A DNA stretch of 64,000 bases, taken from NCBI GenBank assembly GCA_016713525.1, contig JADJOZ010000013.1, positions 1 to 64,000 of the forward strand, given 5' to 3'. The notes under the pieces are model-generated. The model was given only the letters and a program-made list of their open reading frames with translations. It had not been told where the DNA came from and did not search any database. Source of the DNA: Bacteroidota bacterium (GTDB lineage: Bacteria > Bacteroidota > Bacteroidia > AKYH767-A > OLB10). Positions 19,202 through 29,939 of this stretch are shown one piece after another; the stretch's first letter is position 1, and each line of letters opens with the position of its first letter. The position numbers and the translations under genes are program-made.

Positions 19202-21349
19202 TTATCTATGTGTAATTCTCTTGACCAATTTAAACAAATCATCTATCAATTCATCCATATTAATACTATATTGAGCAAGAATATGAGCATCCGAGATATT
19301 TACAGGATTAGCTTGCAAAGTATTATTATACGGCTGAGGGTGAAGCTGAACTAAGAAAACTTCAGTAACATTTATTCCATAAAAATCCTTCAGTATTTTT
19401 TTGTAAATATGAGCTTGAATTGTGTAAATTGAAAGATTACCATCCGGAAATTTGCTGCACATCCCGGCACCTGTTAAATCTCTGGATTTATAAAATCTCT
19501 TAGTTCTTTTCCAGTCATATATAGCAAATGAGCCATCTGGTTTTCTAACTACCAAATCCACAGTTCCGGCAATTTTGTTGAGATTATCATATATAGCCCA
19601 TTCAGTTCTATAGGGGTATTGACCACCCAATTCTTGTTGATAATAATCAACGAAAAAATTAAATTCTGTCAATGTTTCTTTAGTTGGCCGGTAACTATTG
19701 TTTTCAAACCACTTTTCAATGTCAAGATGAAGTTGTATGCCAAGTTCTTTATCTCTTATAAAGCCATTTTTTATTTCCTGTATACTTTTGTTGCGTTGAA
19801 TAGATAGTCTTTGTGCTTGCCCATCAAGGTCGAATTCTTTGAAGAGAAGTTTAGCAACTTCACTTGCTGAAGAATATTCAAAATCATTATCAATTTCATA
19901 AATATGCTTGAAAGGATGAAATATAATTTTTGAATCTCTAGGATGTCCATTCGATCGTTCCACCATCGACCTTTTTTGGTTTTTAGAGGAACTGTATCAA
20001 ATTGGTTTTTTCTATGTTTTTCAGCTTCATTTTCTGTTTCATTGACTTTTAAATTGCTGTAATCATATTCGATTTCAATCTGTCCTTCAGTTTTGATGCC
20101 AGGATCTAAGTAAGTTTGTCTGTAAGATTCTTTGATCCATTTTTGAGCAGTAAAGCGATCCCAAAACATTTCGTTCTGTAAGGGAGTAAGCTTGACTGAG
20201 CGAATCAGGAATAATGAATTTATTGGGCATCAAACTTCTTATAACCATGGCAATATGTAGCACGCAGCCATGGACATTTGTTATAACTTGTTTCTCTGAA
20301 AATCTAATTACAACCCAACCAAAATCATTAAAATACTTATTTCTAAAGTTATCTTCATCCTTGCAATGGGTAGGTAACATTGTAGCAAAGTCATAGGGCT
20401 CATCAATTTCAATATCTATGAATAGATTTGCATATTTACCCGTTTGTAAAATTGTTGCTTCATCTTGAAGTGATAAATCAGGTTCGTAAGGTGCGATTCC
20501 GGTTCCGCGGATGAGAAACCTTTCTGTAAAAAGCTTGATATTGTGATTTATAAGATGACTGCGTATACAGTTATCTAAAGAAATTTCAGATGCCCCCTTT
20601 TTTTTATTCGTCCAACGCGAGGAAATTTTATTACCGAACCACTACGCGGCATCGAAACCACAGGATAGCAGTCTTGATTAAATATGTGATTTGGTTCATA
20701 GCCAATATACTTAATGTTTCCCTCTCGTCCGGTTGTATCAGAATAGGATTTTATTACTGTGTCAACAGGCTTTTTTTTTTAAATTCCAGTCTTTTTACCT
20801 CTTCTGAAAGATTGGAGGTTTCTAGTTGCAAAGATTTTCGCTCATCAAGAAAAAATTTAACAGCCGCATTATGCTTTTCAGCTTCACTTTTTAATCGGTC
20901 CACAGTAGCTTGTAATTCATAGTTTTGAGAGTTTAAAATAGAAGTTTCTCTTTAGCTTCTTGCGATTTCAAGTTATATTCTTCTATTTGAGATTTCCAAT
21001 TGTTTATATTTTCATTAATAATCTGCAATTGATTTTGTAATTTTTATATTCATTGTTTAATGAATTATATTTATACTGGTTGGTGGAAATCATCGCATTT
21101 AACTGATTCCATTCACTTTGAGCTTTCTCAGCTTTAGAGCTGATTGCTCCGTATCCATCTTCTGCTGATTGCTTTTTTGATGATAATTCATCAACAGCTT
21201 CAATCAATAGTTGCTTTAATCCTGAAGCTTCCTTAATTTCTATATTTAGTCTTTTAATTTATTTGGCTGGCGCAAAAAGCATAATACAAAACAATTATTG
21301 CAATTAAGACACAAACAACTGATATAGAAATAAGTAAAATGGTTGCCAT
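19202..21349 (-). CDS. membrane-anchored coiled-coil protein with two nuclease-like domains (frameshifted)
   Basis: Consecutive frames give one about 710-residue protein from ATG 21349. Residues 2-28 are a transmembrane helix (ILLISISVVCVLIAIIVLYY). About 40-190 are coiled coil (ELSSKKQSAEDGYGAISSKA, later KSEAEKHNAAVKFFLDERKS). About 290-370 form a small endonuclease-like domain: IDIEIDEPY, RNKYFNDFGWVVIRFSEKQV. About 470-710 form a RecB/Cas4-like PD-(D/E)XK domain: HLDIEKWF, YRTEWAIYDNLNKIAGTVDL, IYDWKRTK. Breaks near 21280, 20940, 20560, 20180 and 19940 look like single-base indels. The cytoplasmic nuclease would be tethered to the membrane. No named family is known to me. Confidence 0.6.
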
Positions 21350-21446
21350 TGGATTCAATGAATATGGATAGTAGATATTATAGCAATTATACAAAATTCC
21401 ATTAAGGATTTTAAAAATTCGCTTGGTTATTTTTCTGTAATGACAA

Positions 21447-22414
21447 TCATTGAATTACTTGTATTCTCTTTGTGTTTGTGATTTTGAAATCACCCTTAAA
21501 CAATCTAAAATTCACTTGATACCTATAAAACTCAATATTGCTGGTTACTGCCAATGCGCGGCGTATGCGTAAGTCATCTTCGAGACCAATTATGACTCCT
21601 TTAACAATTTGACCTTCTTCGGCGAGTTCTTCTTTAACAAACCCCATGTACCTTTGAACCTGGCCTACAACTGAATCACTTACACGACCTTTCTTAAGTT
21701 CAACCACCAACAATTCCTTTTTGTCTTTGCTGATTGCTAAGATATCAATAGGTACGGTATCGCTGGGGTATTGTTGACCTACTAATTCTCCTTCTTCTTG
21801 GTAGATGTCATATTTTTTACCAAGATCCGTTTGTTGCCAGTTTTAACCAGGAAATCTTCAAGATGCTTTTCCAATGCAAATTCCGAAATATCCTCAATTG
21901 TTGGGTCATTCGTTACTATTGTCGGTAATGGAGTTCCTTGAATTAGCAATTCAATTTCCTCTGCATATTTAGTAATTGTACAATAGGTGGCAATAGCACC
22001 GGTAGAATTCCTTAACCTGTCACTCATTGACCCTCTTTCAATTGTATTTGGAAGCCATTTTACCGTTCGTCGATGAGGAAGAATGGCTCCTGGATGATAA
22101 GAGTAGTTATCCAGAATTTCGCCAACCATGTAACTTCCTTGCCCATTAGGACAGAGTACCACATCTCCTTTTATAATTCCTTTTGCAAGAGTCCAAATTG
22201 TAGCACATGCAAGCCCTGCGGTAACTTTGTGTTTATCCGGAAACTTGGCAAGATAAATAGGGATAAACTGTTTGTTAAAAGAACGCCAGTCTTCTGGCAG
22301 CTTACCCGTCAAATCTAAGTCAATCCCAAAATCAACCCCAATAAAATTGCCCTTAAAGCATTCCTCAGCATGTTTGCTTTTGGAACCGAGCATGATGTGG
22401 TAGTAGTTTTTCAT
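21447..22414 (-). CDS. NucS-domain endonuclease-like protein (frameshifted)
   Basis: About 320 residues. The N-terminal half (MKNYYHIMLGSKSKHAEECF, GNFIGVDFGIDLDLTGKLP, KGDVVLCPNGQGSYMVGEI) is the domain often found in restriction-like NucS-fused proteins. The C-terminal half, after a break near 21780, holds the NucS-type PD-(D/E)XK core: VPIDILAISKDKKELLVVEL, then KKGRVSDSVVGQVQRYMGFV and GVIIGLEDDL. It starts 6 bases after the preceding gene's stop, so it belongs to the minus-strand operon running from hsdM. A truncated duplicate lies at 16341-16575. Confidence 0.7.
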
Positions 22415-22420
22415 ACGTAC

Positions 22421-23387
22421 TTATTCCTTCAATTTTAAATGTTTCAAAAATGATTTGCTTATCAAATAGGTTTTGATTTTTTCTATATCACTATCTTTAA
22501 AGTCCTTAATTTTTTTCCGACGATTTGAAATGGTATCCTGATAGTAGGATTGTATCCCATTGCAATCCGGTAAATATCCTTCAAAAATCACGAAAAGCCC
22601 TTTGCCGCATCCTGTTATCTTGCTTTTCTCCTTCATACATTTCTGGAAACATAGGATCAATACACTTGAGTTTCTGAAATCCGGAAGTTCCCATTGGTTT
22701 TTTAATATTTGTATAACCTTTATAAGCTTGCAGATCAAATTTGTAATTAATTTGATTATAAAAATTAAGGGTTTTACCTCTAAACTGGTTGAAATGTTGT
22801 GACTCATCGAATTCTACAGCAAAGCAAAAAGGTTCATTAAACCATATATCATATTTTTGAGAACCACTTATTTTGACAAAGTTTAATTGATTTTCAAGAT
22901 TGAGAATTCCATCAGTTAAAGCAGAATAAACATCCTTTACAATTGACCAGTGATGTATAAGACTATCTTCATTTGGTACTGCAGTAAGCCAACTTGGAGA
23001 GTATTCAACACCATATTTTAGTGTAATACCATATTCCTCATTAAGTAATTTCGATATCAGAATTGCTATTAATTCAAGTTTGTGGTCTGAAGGACCATGG
23101 CTTTCTGGTTTTAACGGGGCAACATAAATCGATTTTGCGAGTTGATTACTCTCAATTCGATTCGTTTCCGAATGTGGAATCTTCCAATAAACACCATCTT
23201 GGTATGCATGAGGAATCTTGCCGGCTCTTAATATGTCACGAAGTGGTTTTCCGGGTCGACTTTTAGAATCCTTTAGAATGCCCTTTTCGTCAAGGCTTGC
23301 GGCAGCCTCAACAGCAGTAATAAATACTTTCCCATGTGCTGTAAGAAAGTCATCTATTGTCTGTATGATCAAGGTAATATTACTCAT
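22421..23387 (-). CDS. endonuclease-like protein with N-terminal HTH-like region (frameshifted)
   Basis: About 320 residues from ATG 23387. The N-terminal 90 residues look like a DNA-binding module (SLDEKGILKDSKSRPGKPLR, IPHAYQDGVYWKIP). The middle carries KYDIWFNEPFCFAVEFDESQ followed by HFNQFR and a TL.FYN helix, a VSR/DUF559-like acid-Q-H pattern. The tail has PGTSGF-like MGTSGFQKLKCIDP, then FRDF and, after a break near 22600, NRRKKIKDFKDSDIEKIKTY. It is in tight order with the nuclease genes on both sides. A nuclease fold is inferred from motif spacing only. Confidence 0.5.
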
Positions 23388-23442
23388 AGGTGTTGATTTC
23401 AAAATTTATTGATTATATCGTCCCCACTAATTCCTATTATAC

Positions 23443-24677
23443 TTAACCCTTCTCTAATTTTATCAGAAACGACCTTTTAAATTGTCCGGCTTTATCCAAT
23501 GACTCTGCTTGGTGAGAATTAAATCGATAAATTAATCCAAACCCTGGACATATGTTCAATTTTTGTTTTTCTGTTTTATAAAATAATACATCAAGCTCAT
23601 TTATAGTTGAAGTACTTTCTTTTATAATGTCTTTAGAAATCAATGAATTAATATATACAGATACGGCAGGGCGTTTTTGTTGTTTGATTAATTCAATATT
23701 GTGTTTCCAAAATTCTAAATATGCTTCCTTGTTTTCAGATTCAAACCAAACCAGATGAGATTCCATGAAAGCCACATGAAAATTTGGTTTAATTATCCAT
23801 TCAGTTCTATTTAATCCACTAATATCTGGGTCCGATAAATAAAAGGATTGAGCTTGACTTTGAGTATCGCCAAAAAACAAACTTAATTCAATATTCCAAT
23901 CCTTTTCATCATGACATAAAATTAACCCTAATTTATGAATCTGGTCATAAGGAGTATTAATATACCAACCCCAACCTCTATGATACTGAACGTTATTCTC
24001 ATCAATTGTTATAGTTTTAAGATATTACTAATTCGCCGTTCTAGGAGCTCTTTATTATGTTTACATTGACTAAAATTATCGAACGGGTTCAGATATGCAA
24101 ACCTGTCATCAACAAAAGAAAGGAAATCATCGATCATTATTTTTTCATAGCCGGTTATGGATGGTAATAGAAGTAAATGATTAAGTTGTTTAATGATATC
24201 TTTCCATGCTAATCTAGATGAATTTATATAGACTTGTGTTTCTTCACTCAAATTATGTTTTGATGGCATTAATTGATCAAACCAAATGTTTTCAGAACGT
24301 GGTTTATTCTCTATAATAATAGTGAGTTTATTGCCAAATGAAATGATACCATCATACCGAGCATTTCTTTCACTAACCCCAATTACTGTCTTATCTGACA
24401 TATAAGTTGAATCTGAAATTAAGACAGATAATAAATTTGCAGTACTTATGACGGGATTCACTTTTTGAGTTTCTATTATCCACTCTTCATCTAAGAGATC
24501 AAGAATGGAAAGAGGCGACTCTCCATCTTTTGGATCATGATTTGTTCTGCAATTTTCAAAAAACATGAATAATGCATGGCCAGAGTGCTTTAGCAGCACG
24601 AGATACGCTCTTGTTAATTGATCCTCGTGTGAGCCATCTTTTGAAATGTATGGATTGAAATAGTTGAGCCGATTCAT
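23443..24677 (-). CDS. PD-(D/E)XK nuclease superfamily protein (one frameshift)
   Basis: About 411 residues. The start ATG 24677 abuts the stop of the HEYGH gene. The opening RLNYFNP.....HEDQLTRAYLVLLKHS is characteristic of a defence-island family. The catalytic core is ERNARYDGIISFGNKLTIII with ENKP (D...ExK). One missing A near 24017 joins this to the second part, which ends with LIYRFNSHQAESLDKAGQF. It is co-directional with hsdM and hsdS and probably an accessory nuclease of that operon. Confidence 0.65.
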
Positions 24678-25219
24678 TTATTTTATCAAAGCCAAAGCTT
24701 CTTTCCAAATGTCTTCATTGAATAACATATTTAATGCTGCTCTATATCTGCTGTCAGAATTGTATAACCGTCTTTGTTCTAATCTTTGCATCATATCCTT
24801 TAAAATGGTGGTATCTGTTGATTTTGTAATTTCCATAATTTCACTAAGTTGATATTTGAAAGCTTCAAATTCGGATAGTGTAACCCATTTATCTGGGTCA
24901 TTATCTTTGATTTCTACAACTTCTTTAGCCCCTAGCTTCTGATAATGCAAAATATGACCATATTCATGTAACAAAACACAAAGTCTCATTTCAGCGCTTA
25001 ATGCGGAATCTATTAATACCTCTATTTTGGTATATTTCCCATTTTCAATTTCAGCTTTAACAAACCCCTGATTCTGTATCAGGATTTTAATTCTTTTTAT
25101 ATCACTTAATTCAACTTGTTTATCGCTAATAATGTCATTGCTGAATTCAACAATTTTATTGTTTAATATGTTTTCATATTTTTCATTTCTAAAGAAATTA
25201 AATTGTTAGAATCCTGCAT
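24678..25219 (-). CDS. HEYGH zinc-peptidase-like protein (frameshifted)
   Basis: About 180 residues from ATG 25219, with a frame break a few codons in. The motif RLCVLLHEYGHILHYQKLG is an HExxH zinc-protease helix (like the gluzincin/ImmA-type fold), preceded by a strand YTKIEVLIDSALSAEM as expected for the family. The C-terminal half is helical (LSEIMEITKS, DMMQRLEQRRLY). It begins 33 bases after the hsdS stop, and its stop touches the next gene's start, so these form a hsdM-hsdS-peptidase-nuclease operon. The substrate is unknown. Confidence 0.55.
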
Positions 25220-25251
25220 GCCAAAATATTATTCATTACCCTATTTCATCA

Positions 25252-26458
25252 TCATAATCTTACACTAACCTCACCCCTCCCAGTCAAATCCTGCATCATT
25301 CCCTGCTTGATCAAGTTTAGTTTAGTTAATTCAGTTTCTATTCTCTTTATTTCGTCATCAAGATCAATTAAAATACTTGCCACTTTAGTTGTCCGTTATC
25401 GATTTTGGAAATGAAATCAAGTATCCTTCTAGTCTATTTTTCTGAATATTTGGAAGTCCAGAACCGACTCCTAATCCCATTATTTTATTTTGATGATGCT
25501 TTAATGACCAAAAAAAGAAATTGATAATCAAATAAATTATCTTTAATTTCAAGCGAATAGCAATGGCCTCCTTTCCAAAATTTGATGTAATGAGGTTAAC
25601 AAAGCCGCAAGAATTTCCACCTCACTAATTATGATGGTATTTTCAAACAGTGTATTCCATTTGGAGGTATAACTTGAAGGCTCAACCCCCCCATTCATAG
25701 CTGGAAAATTTGATTCTGAAAGCAACGAACGATTAAGTTGTTCTCCTTTTGTAATTTCCGCAATATCCCCCAACTTCCTCACCACCCACCCCTCCTTCGC
25801 TCTCAACAACTCCTGCATCGCCCCTTGTTTGATGTTCTTTTCTGGCTAAGAGTTGCTCCAGACTGCTAATTAGTGCATCGGGCATCTCATAAGGCAGTGG
25901 CAATGGCGGTTTGTTCGGTTACGTTTTGATGGGAAAGGGATTGGAAATTTGAATAATTCATTTAAAGTGATACCTTGCTTGATTTGCATTTCTCATAAAT
26001 TTCTTCAATATGTTTTATGTAACGTTTAGTCCTTAAAATGATGTAATAAAAAATTTTTGTAATAGATCTTGATTTTGACCTAATTAATACAGCGTTTTGA
26101 TTTAATAAACTCCCGTTAAATTTTCTTTGAAATCATTATAACTTTGCCTACCATTGAATCATACATTGGAGGTTTTGATCCAACAGTTGTAAACATCAAA
26201 TCAAATTGCTTTAATTCCCATTTTTTGTAATTTTTATTTGAAGTTTCATTTAAGTAAATTCCATTTTCGTTTTTAATTGAATCAACTGTAGTATCGCTAA
26301 CACGAATTATTCTAATACCACATTTTGCATAATCGATGGTTTTAAATGGGAACTTTTGATATACTCAATTATATCACCTCAAAATATTTAAGATCCCAAT
26401 TACTTGGAATTAATCCTATGACGAAATGTTTATAGCCATTTACAGTTTGAGTATTCAC
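25252..26458 (-). CDS. hsdS: type I restriction enzyme specificity subunit HsdS (frameshifted)
   Basis: Recognises the DNA target for the type I enzyme. It starts at GTG 26458, 14 bases after hsdM, with the HsdS opening VIGLIPSNWDLKYF. The second target-recognition domain begins GWVVRKLGDIAEITKGEQLN and contains MNGGVEPSSYTSKWN. Conserved helical spacers follow each domain (LARK.NIKQGAMQELL and KRIETELTKLNLIKQGMMQD). Several breaks in both domains. The domain pair and spacers are complete, so the length of about 400 residues is normal for the family. Confidence 0.75.
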
Positions 26459-26471
26459 ACGTAGTCTTCCA

Positions 26472-28899
26472 TCAACTCCATACATATCCCATTTTTTCCC
26501 AAATGAACTTTAACTTTTTCTAGTAACTCAACTTTGTTCAATTCAGGTAATGGTGTTTGATAACGTTCCACCAACCCCTTATTCGTTGCAAGTCTTGGCT
26601 GATGCGGTCCATTTCGGTTTTGATTTTTTTCGACGGTGGTCATTCATTTATCATCAACAACCAGTTGTTTGATGTCACCCTCAGAAAGCACTTTGTATTT
26701 AGCAAGATTTTATTGTCCAGTTCATCGGTAGCTTTTTTAATGCTGGAAGCCAAAATCGTTTGCTTTTCAATTAATTTCATATACTGTTCTAAAACTTAAT
26801 TTCATCTTTGGCAGTCTTGTCTTTCTGAATTTCTTTTAATTTTTTTGAACAGTGTTTTTATCTATTTTTTTCTTGAAATCAGCAAAAAGCCCTCTTCGCC
26901 ACTATGCTCTTCTTTCCAGTTCGACAAGTTTTCGCTTGCATATGATTCCTTGCTAGATTCCAGTTCCTCTAAAGCAACTTTTTCAGCATGAAAATACCGG
27001 CCAATTATTAATTCAGGAGGGTTCAGATCGCACGTCCAGCCCTTATCAACTTTTTTGCCTTGCTTGTTATCAATAACTATACGATAAGGCTCTGCTTTCC
27101 ATCCGTCAATGGCAATCAGGTAACAATCATCCTGCATAACATCACTCCAGTAATTCATCAAATGCTGGTACACATCATATTTATCAATTAATGCTTTTCC
27201 GGTATAATTTTCAAGTAACTCTTCCGAAATTTTAGTGAATTACTTGGCAGGGTCTGCCCTCTGACTTCAGGTTTTTCATGGTTGAAAGCATGAGTTTTCC
27301 ATTCATTGTCAAAAATATCATCCATAATTTTCATGTGAACTTCACAAACTCTGGATGGTTAAAATAGTTTCTTTACCTTATCACCATTTACTTTTAGGGT
27401 GACTATAACTTTGCGTTTACTGTTTCCGAAAAGAATTTCTTTTAAGGAAGGATAAACTTTCCAGTAGTTACTAAGGCTTCGATGTCGGCATTCCGAATAT
27501 CGCCTAACAAATGCGCCTTCATTGTCCTGTATGTTCGCGCTCCTGGCTATCAATATACCGGGAATATTAAGGTTAAAAATTCATTTTTGGGATCAGCTAA
27601 TTCACCATATGTAACAAAACGGCTGTATTTAGGAATCTCCAGTTGTTTATTAAATACATCCAGCAATTTTATGAACATTCTGTTCACGTAATCGGTTCCT
27701 TATTTCCATCCTTCAGAAACCTTTACCTGCATCAATCATAAATATTCCACGTTTCGTTTCAGGGAGAGCACTGTTGTTGTGCATTTTCTTTATCAATAAC
27801 TATTATACACGCCGGAATTCCAGTTCCATAAAACAGATTGGCTGGAAGTCCGATAATGCCTTTAATCAAACCCTGTTGAATTATGTTTTTTCTGATTCCA
27901 GCCTCCGTATTTCCCCGGAATAAAACACCATGCGGAAGAATGATCGCTCCCTTCCCATTACTTTTAAGAGACTTTATGATGTGGAGTAAAAAAGCATAGT
28001 CGCCATTTTTATCAGGAGGAATACCAAAGCCATCAAATCGGTTGTAATGGTCATCAGAAGCATTTAATCGTCATCCAGTTTGAAGTGAAAAAGGAGGATT
28101 GGAAACCAGCATAGTCAAACGTTTCTAGTCCCTCCATTTTTATTTTCGAACAATGGATTTGAGGAGCGTACTTTGTCCCTTTGCGAATTTCGGCGGTCGG
28201 ACAATTGTAAAATCATAGTTCATTCGGGCAAGGGCGGCAGTTGCCACATCCTTCTCTTTGTCCGTAAAGAGTTCCCTTGCCATCGGCTTCATCAACCACC
28301 TCTAAGCAACAATGAACCGAACCACATGTCGGATCATAAAAAGATGTTTTAGCACTACCGGCATTAACCTGCAACACTTTCGCCATAATGCGACTTACTT
28401 CAGCTGGGGTATAAATTGTCCCTTGCTTTCGCCGCTTTCAGTAGCAAGTGACGCATTAAATATTCATAGGCATCTCCCAGGATATCATCGCCTTCTTCGC
28501 ACGACTCCTTGAAAAATCGAGTGAGGGGTTTTCGAAAATACCAACAAGAGATGACAGCCGATCTACCATCTCTTTGCCTTTTCCTAGCTTTTCTTCATCA
28601 TTAAAGCTAACCACATCAATCACATTTTCGAGATCGTTGGCTTTAGCAAGGGCACCAATGGCAATATCAATCTTTTCACCGATATCTTTATTTCCTTTAA
28701 GTCGGGCAATATCTTTAAACCCACCACCTTTAGGAATTTCAATAAGCGCATTAGGATCATCGGCATACTTATCAGAAACATATTTAACAAACAACAAAAC
28801 CAATACGTAATCTTTGTACATACTGGCATCCATACCACCTCTAAGCGCATCACAAGATGCCCAGAGGGAGGAGTAGAGAGCGGATTTTTTTAGGGGCAT
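26472..28899 (-). CDS. hsdM: type I restriction-modification N6-adenine methyltransferase HsdM (frameshifted)
   Basis: The M subunit, about 800 residues. N-terminal helices (LYSSLWASCDALRGGMDASM, YKDYVLVLLFVKYVSDKY) are typical HsdM. The SAM site DPTCGSG..LL near 28320-28350 lacks one G in the GSG turn. Motif IV NPPF lies near 28090. The C-terminal end is LVERYQTPLPEL..... with a GKMGYVWS-type finish near 26472. Breaks occur about every 200-400 bases, so as read the gene would be inactive. First gene of the long minus-strand operon. Confidence 0.8.
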
Positions 28900-29215
28900 G
28901 GGGTGGGATATGGGTAATGTATTAATTTGTAAAATCCAAATATGAGAATTGGTTTGATAGGAAGGAGGCGGAATTTAAAATTGAGTAGAACATAAATGAA
29001 GAGTCAATAATAAATCTATAACATCTGATCTAAATATTTCCAATAGAAGAATAACATAGACTAATGTTTTTTGAAATCATCCATTAATGAATCCGAGTAA
29101 TTGCAAAACAAACTTTTCATCCCTTATCCAGAAAAATTAATGAATAAAATGAATGTGTTAATGTTTAAAAGAAAATTGGATCTCTCAAGCAAAGTTGTAA
29201 TGACTTCGGTTCTGT
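28900..29215. other. intergenic region without recognisable gene
   Basis: This AT-rich gap between the hsdM start and the end of the RelA/SpoT-like gene shows no supported ORF, hairpin or repeat. It must hold the promoter of the hsdM operon, but no confident TAnnTTTG element was found. Confidence 0.5.
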
Positions 29216-29939
29216 TTAGTTTAAATATTTCTTTATGAGGAGGTGGTTGCTGACCATTCTTAGGATTTCTATATTAATTTTATTTTCGCCGAAATTAAGT
29301 CTAAACTTAGTTCTTAATAGATTTTCTACATTACCACTTTTGAAATGAACAAAGGCTATATCATCAAACAACTTAATTAACGAGTGATCACTAGTTTCAA
29401 GACTAGCATAAATTCCATTAAATAGTCTTTCTTCTTCCGGTAAACCATTCCAATTGCTATTGCACTTATAACGTAAGCTGTGGTCTATTTCATGCCAACC
29501 TTCCGAAAAAGTCGTCCTTAGTTGAACTTCATAAGTTGAATCGATCAATTCTTTCAACTGTGGTTCTAATGTATTAATCGTGTCATTAAATATTCCTTCT
29601 GAATATGTATCCAATTTTAAAATTAGATTAGTTCTTTTGGGTTTAAATACAGATAATTCCGGTTTGTCTACCTGCTCACTAACATATGATTTGGAAGCTC
29701 TCAGATAATCATAAATAATTCCAATATCATCATAAAAATAAGTAACTATTCGTACACCCAAAATATCTTGTAATTTCTTGGATACAGAATAATGTCCTTT
29801 AGCAACTATTTTATTACGAATTTGAAAGATCATCTTTAACTCTACTAAAAATTCTGTGAAATATACCAGCTCGGTTGAGCTTGTCTCTAATAACAGATAC
29901 TATTCCTTTTCTGACAATTCTAAATCCTGAGTTGTTCAT
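29216..29939 (-). CDS. RelA/SpoT-domain nucleotidyltransferase-like protein (one frameshift)
   Basis: About 240 residues from ATG 29939. A RelA/SpoT synthetase-type domain: IFHRIFSRVK at the start, then KKLQDILGVRIVTYFYDDI, and the hallmark YEVQLRTTFSEGWHEIDHSL with RYK. This is the (p)ppGpp-synthetase fold, also found in toxins such as CapRel and ToxSAS. The N-terminal 35 residues are in another frame (break near 29830). Its start overlaps the stop of the upstream NACHT-type gene (ATGA), so the two are translationally coupled. It may make an alarmone or pyrophosphorylate RNA upon activation by its partner; this is inferred. Confidence 0.7.
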
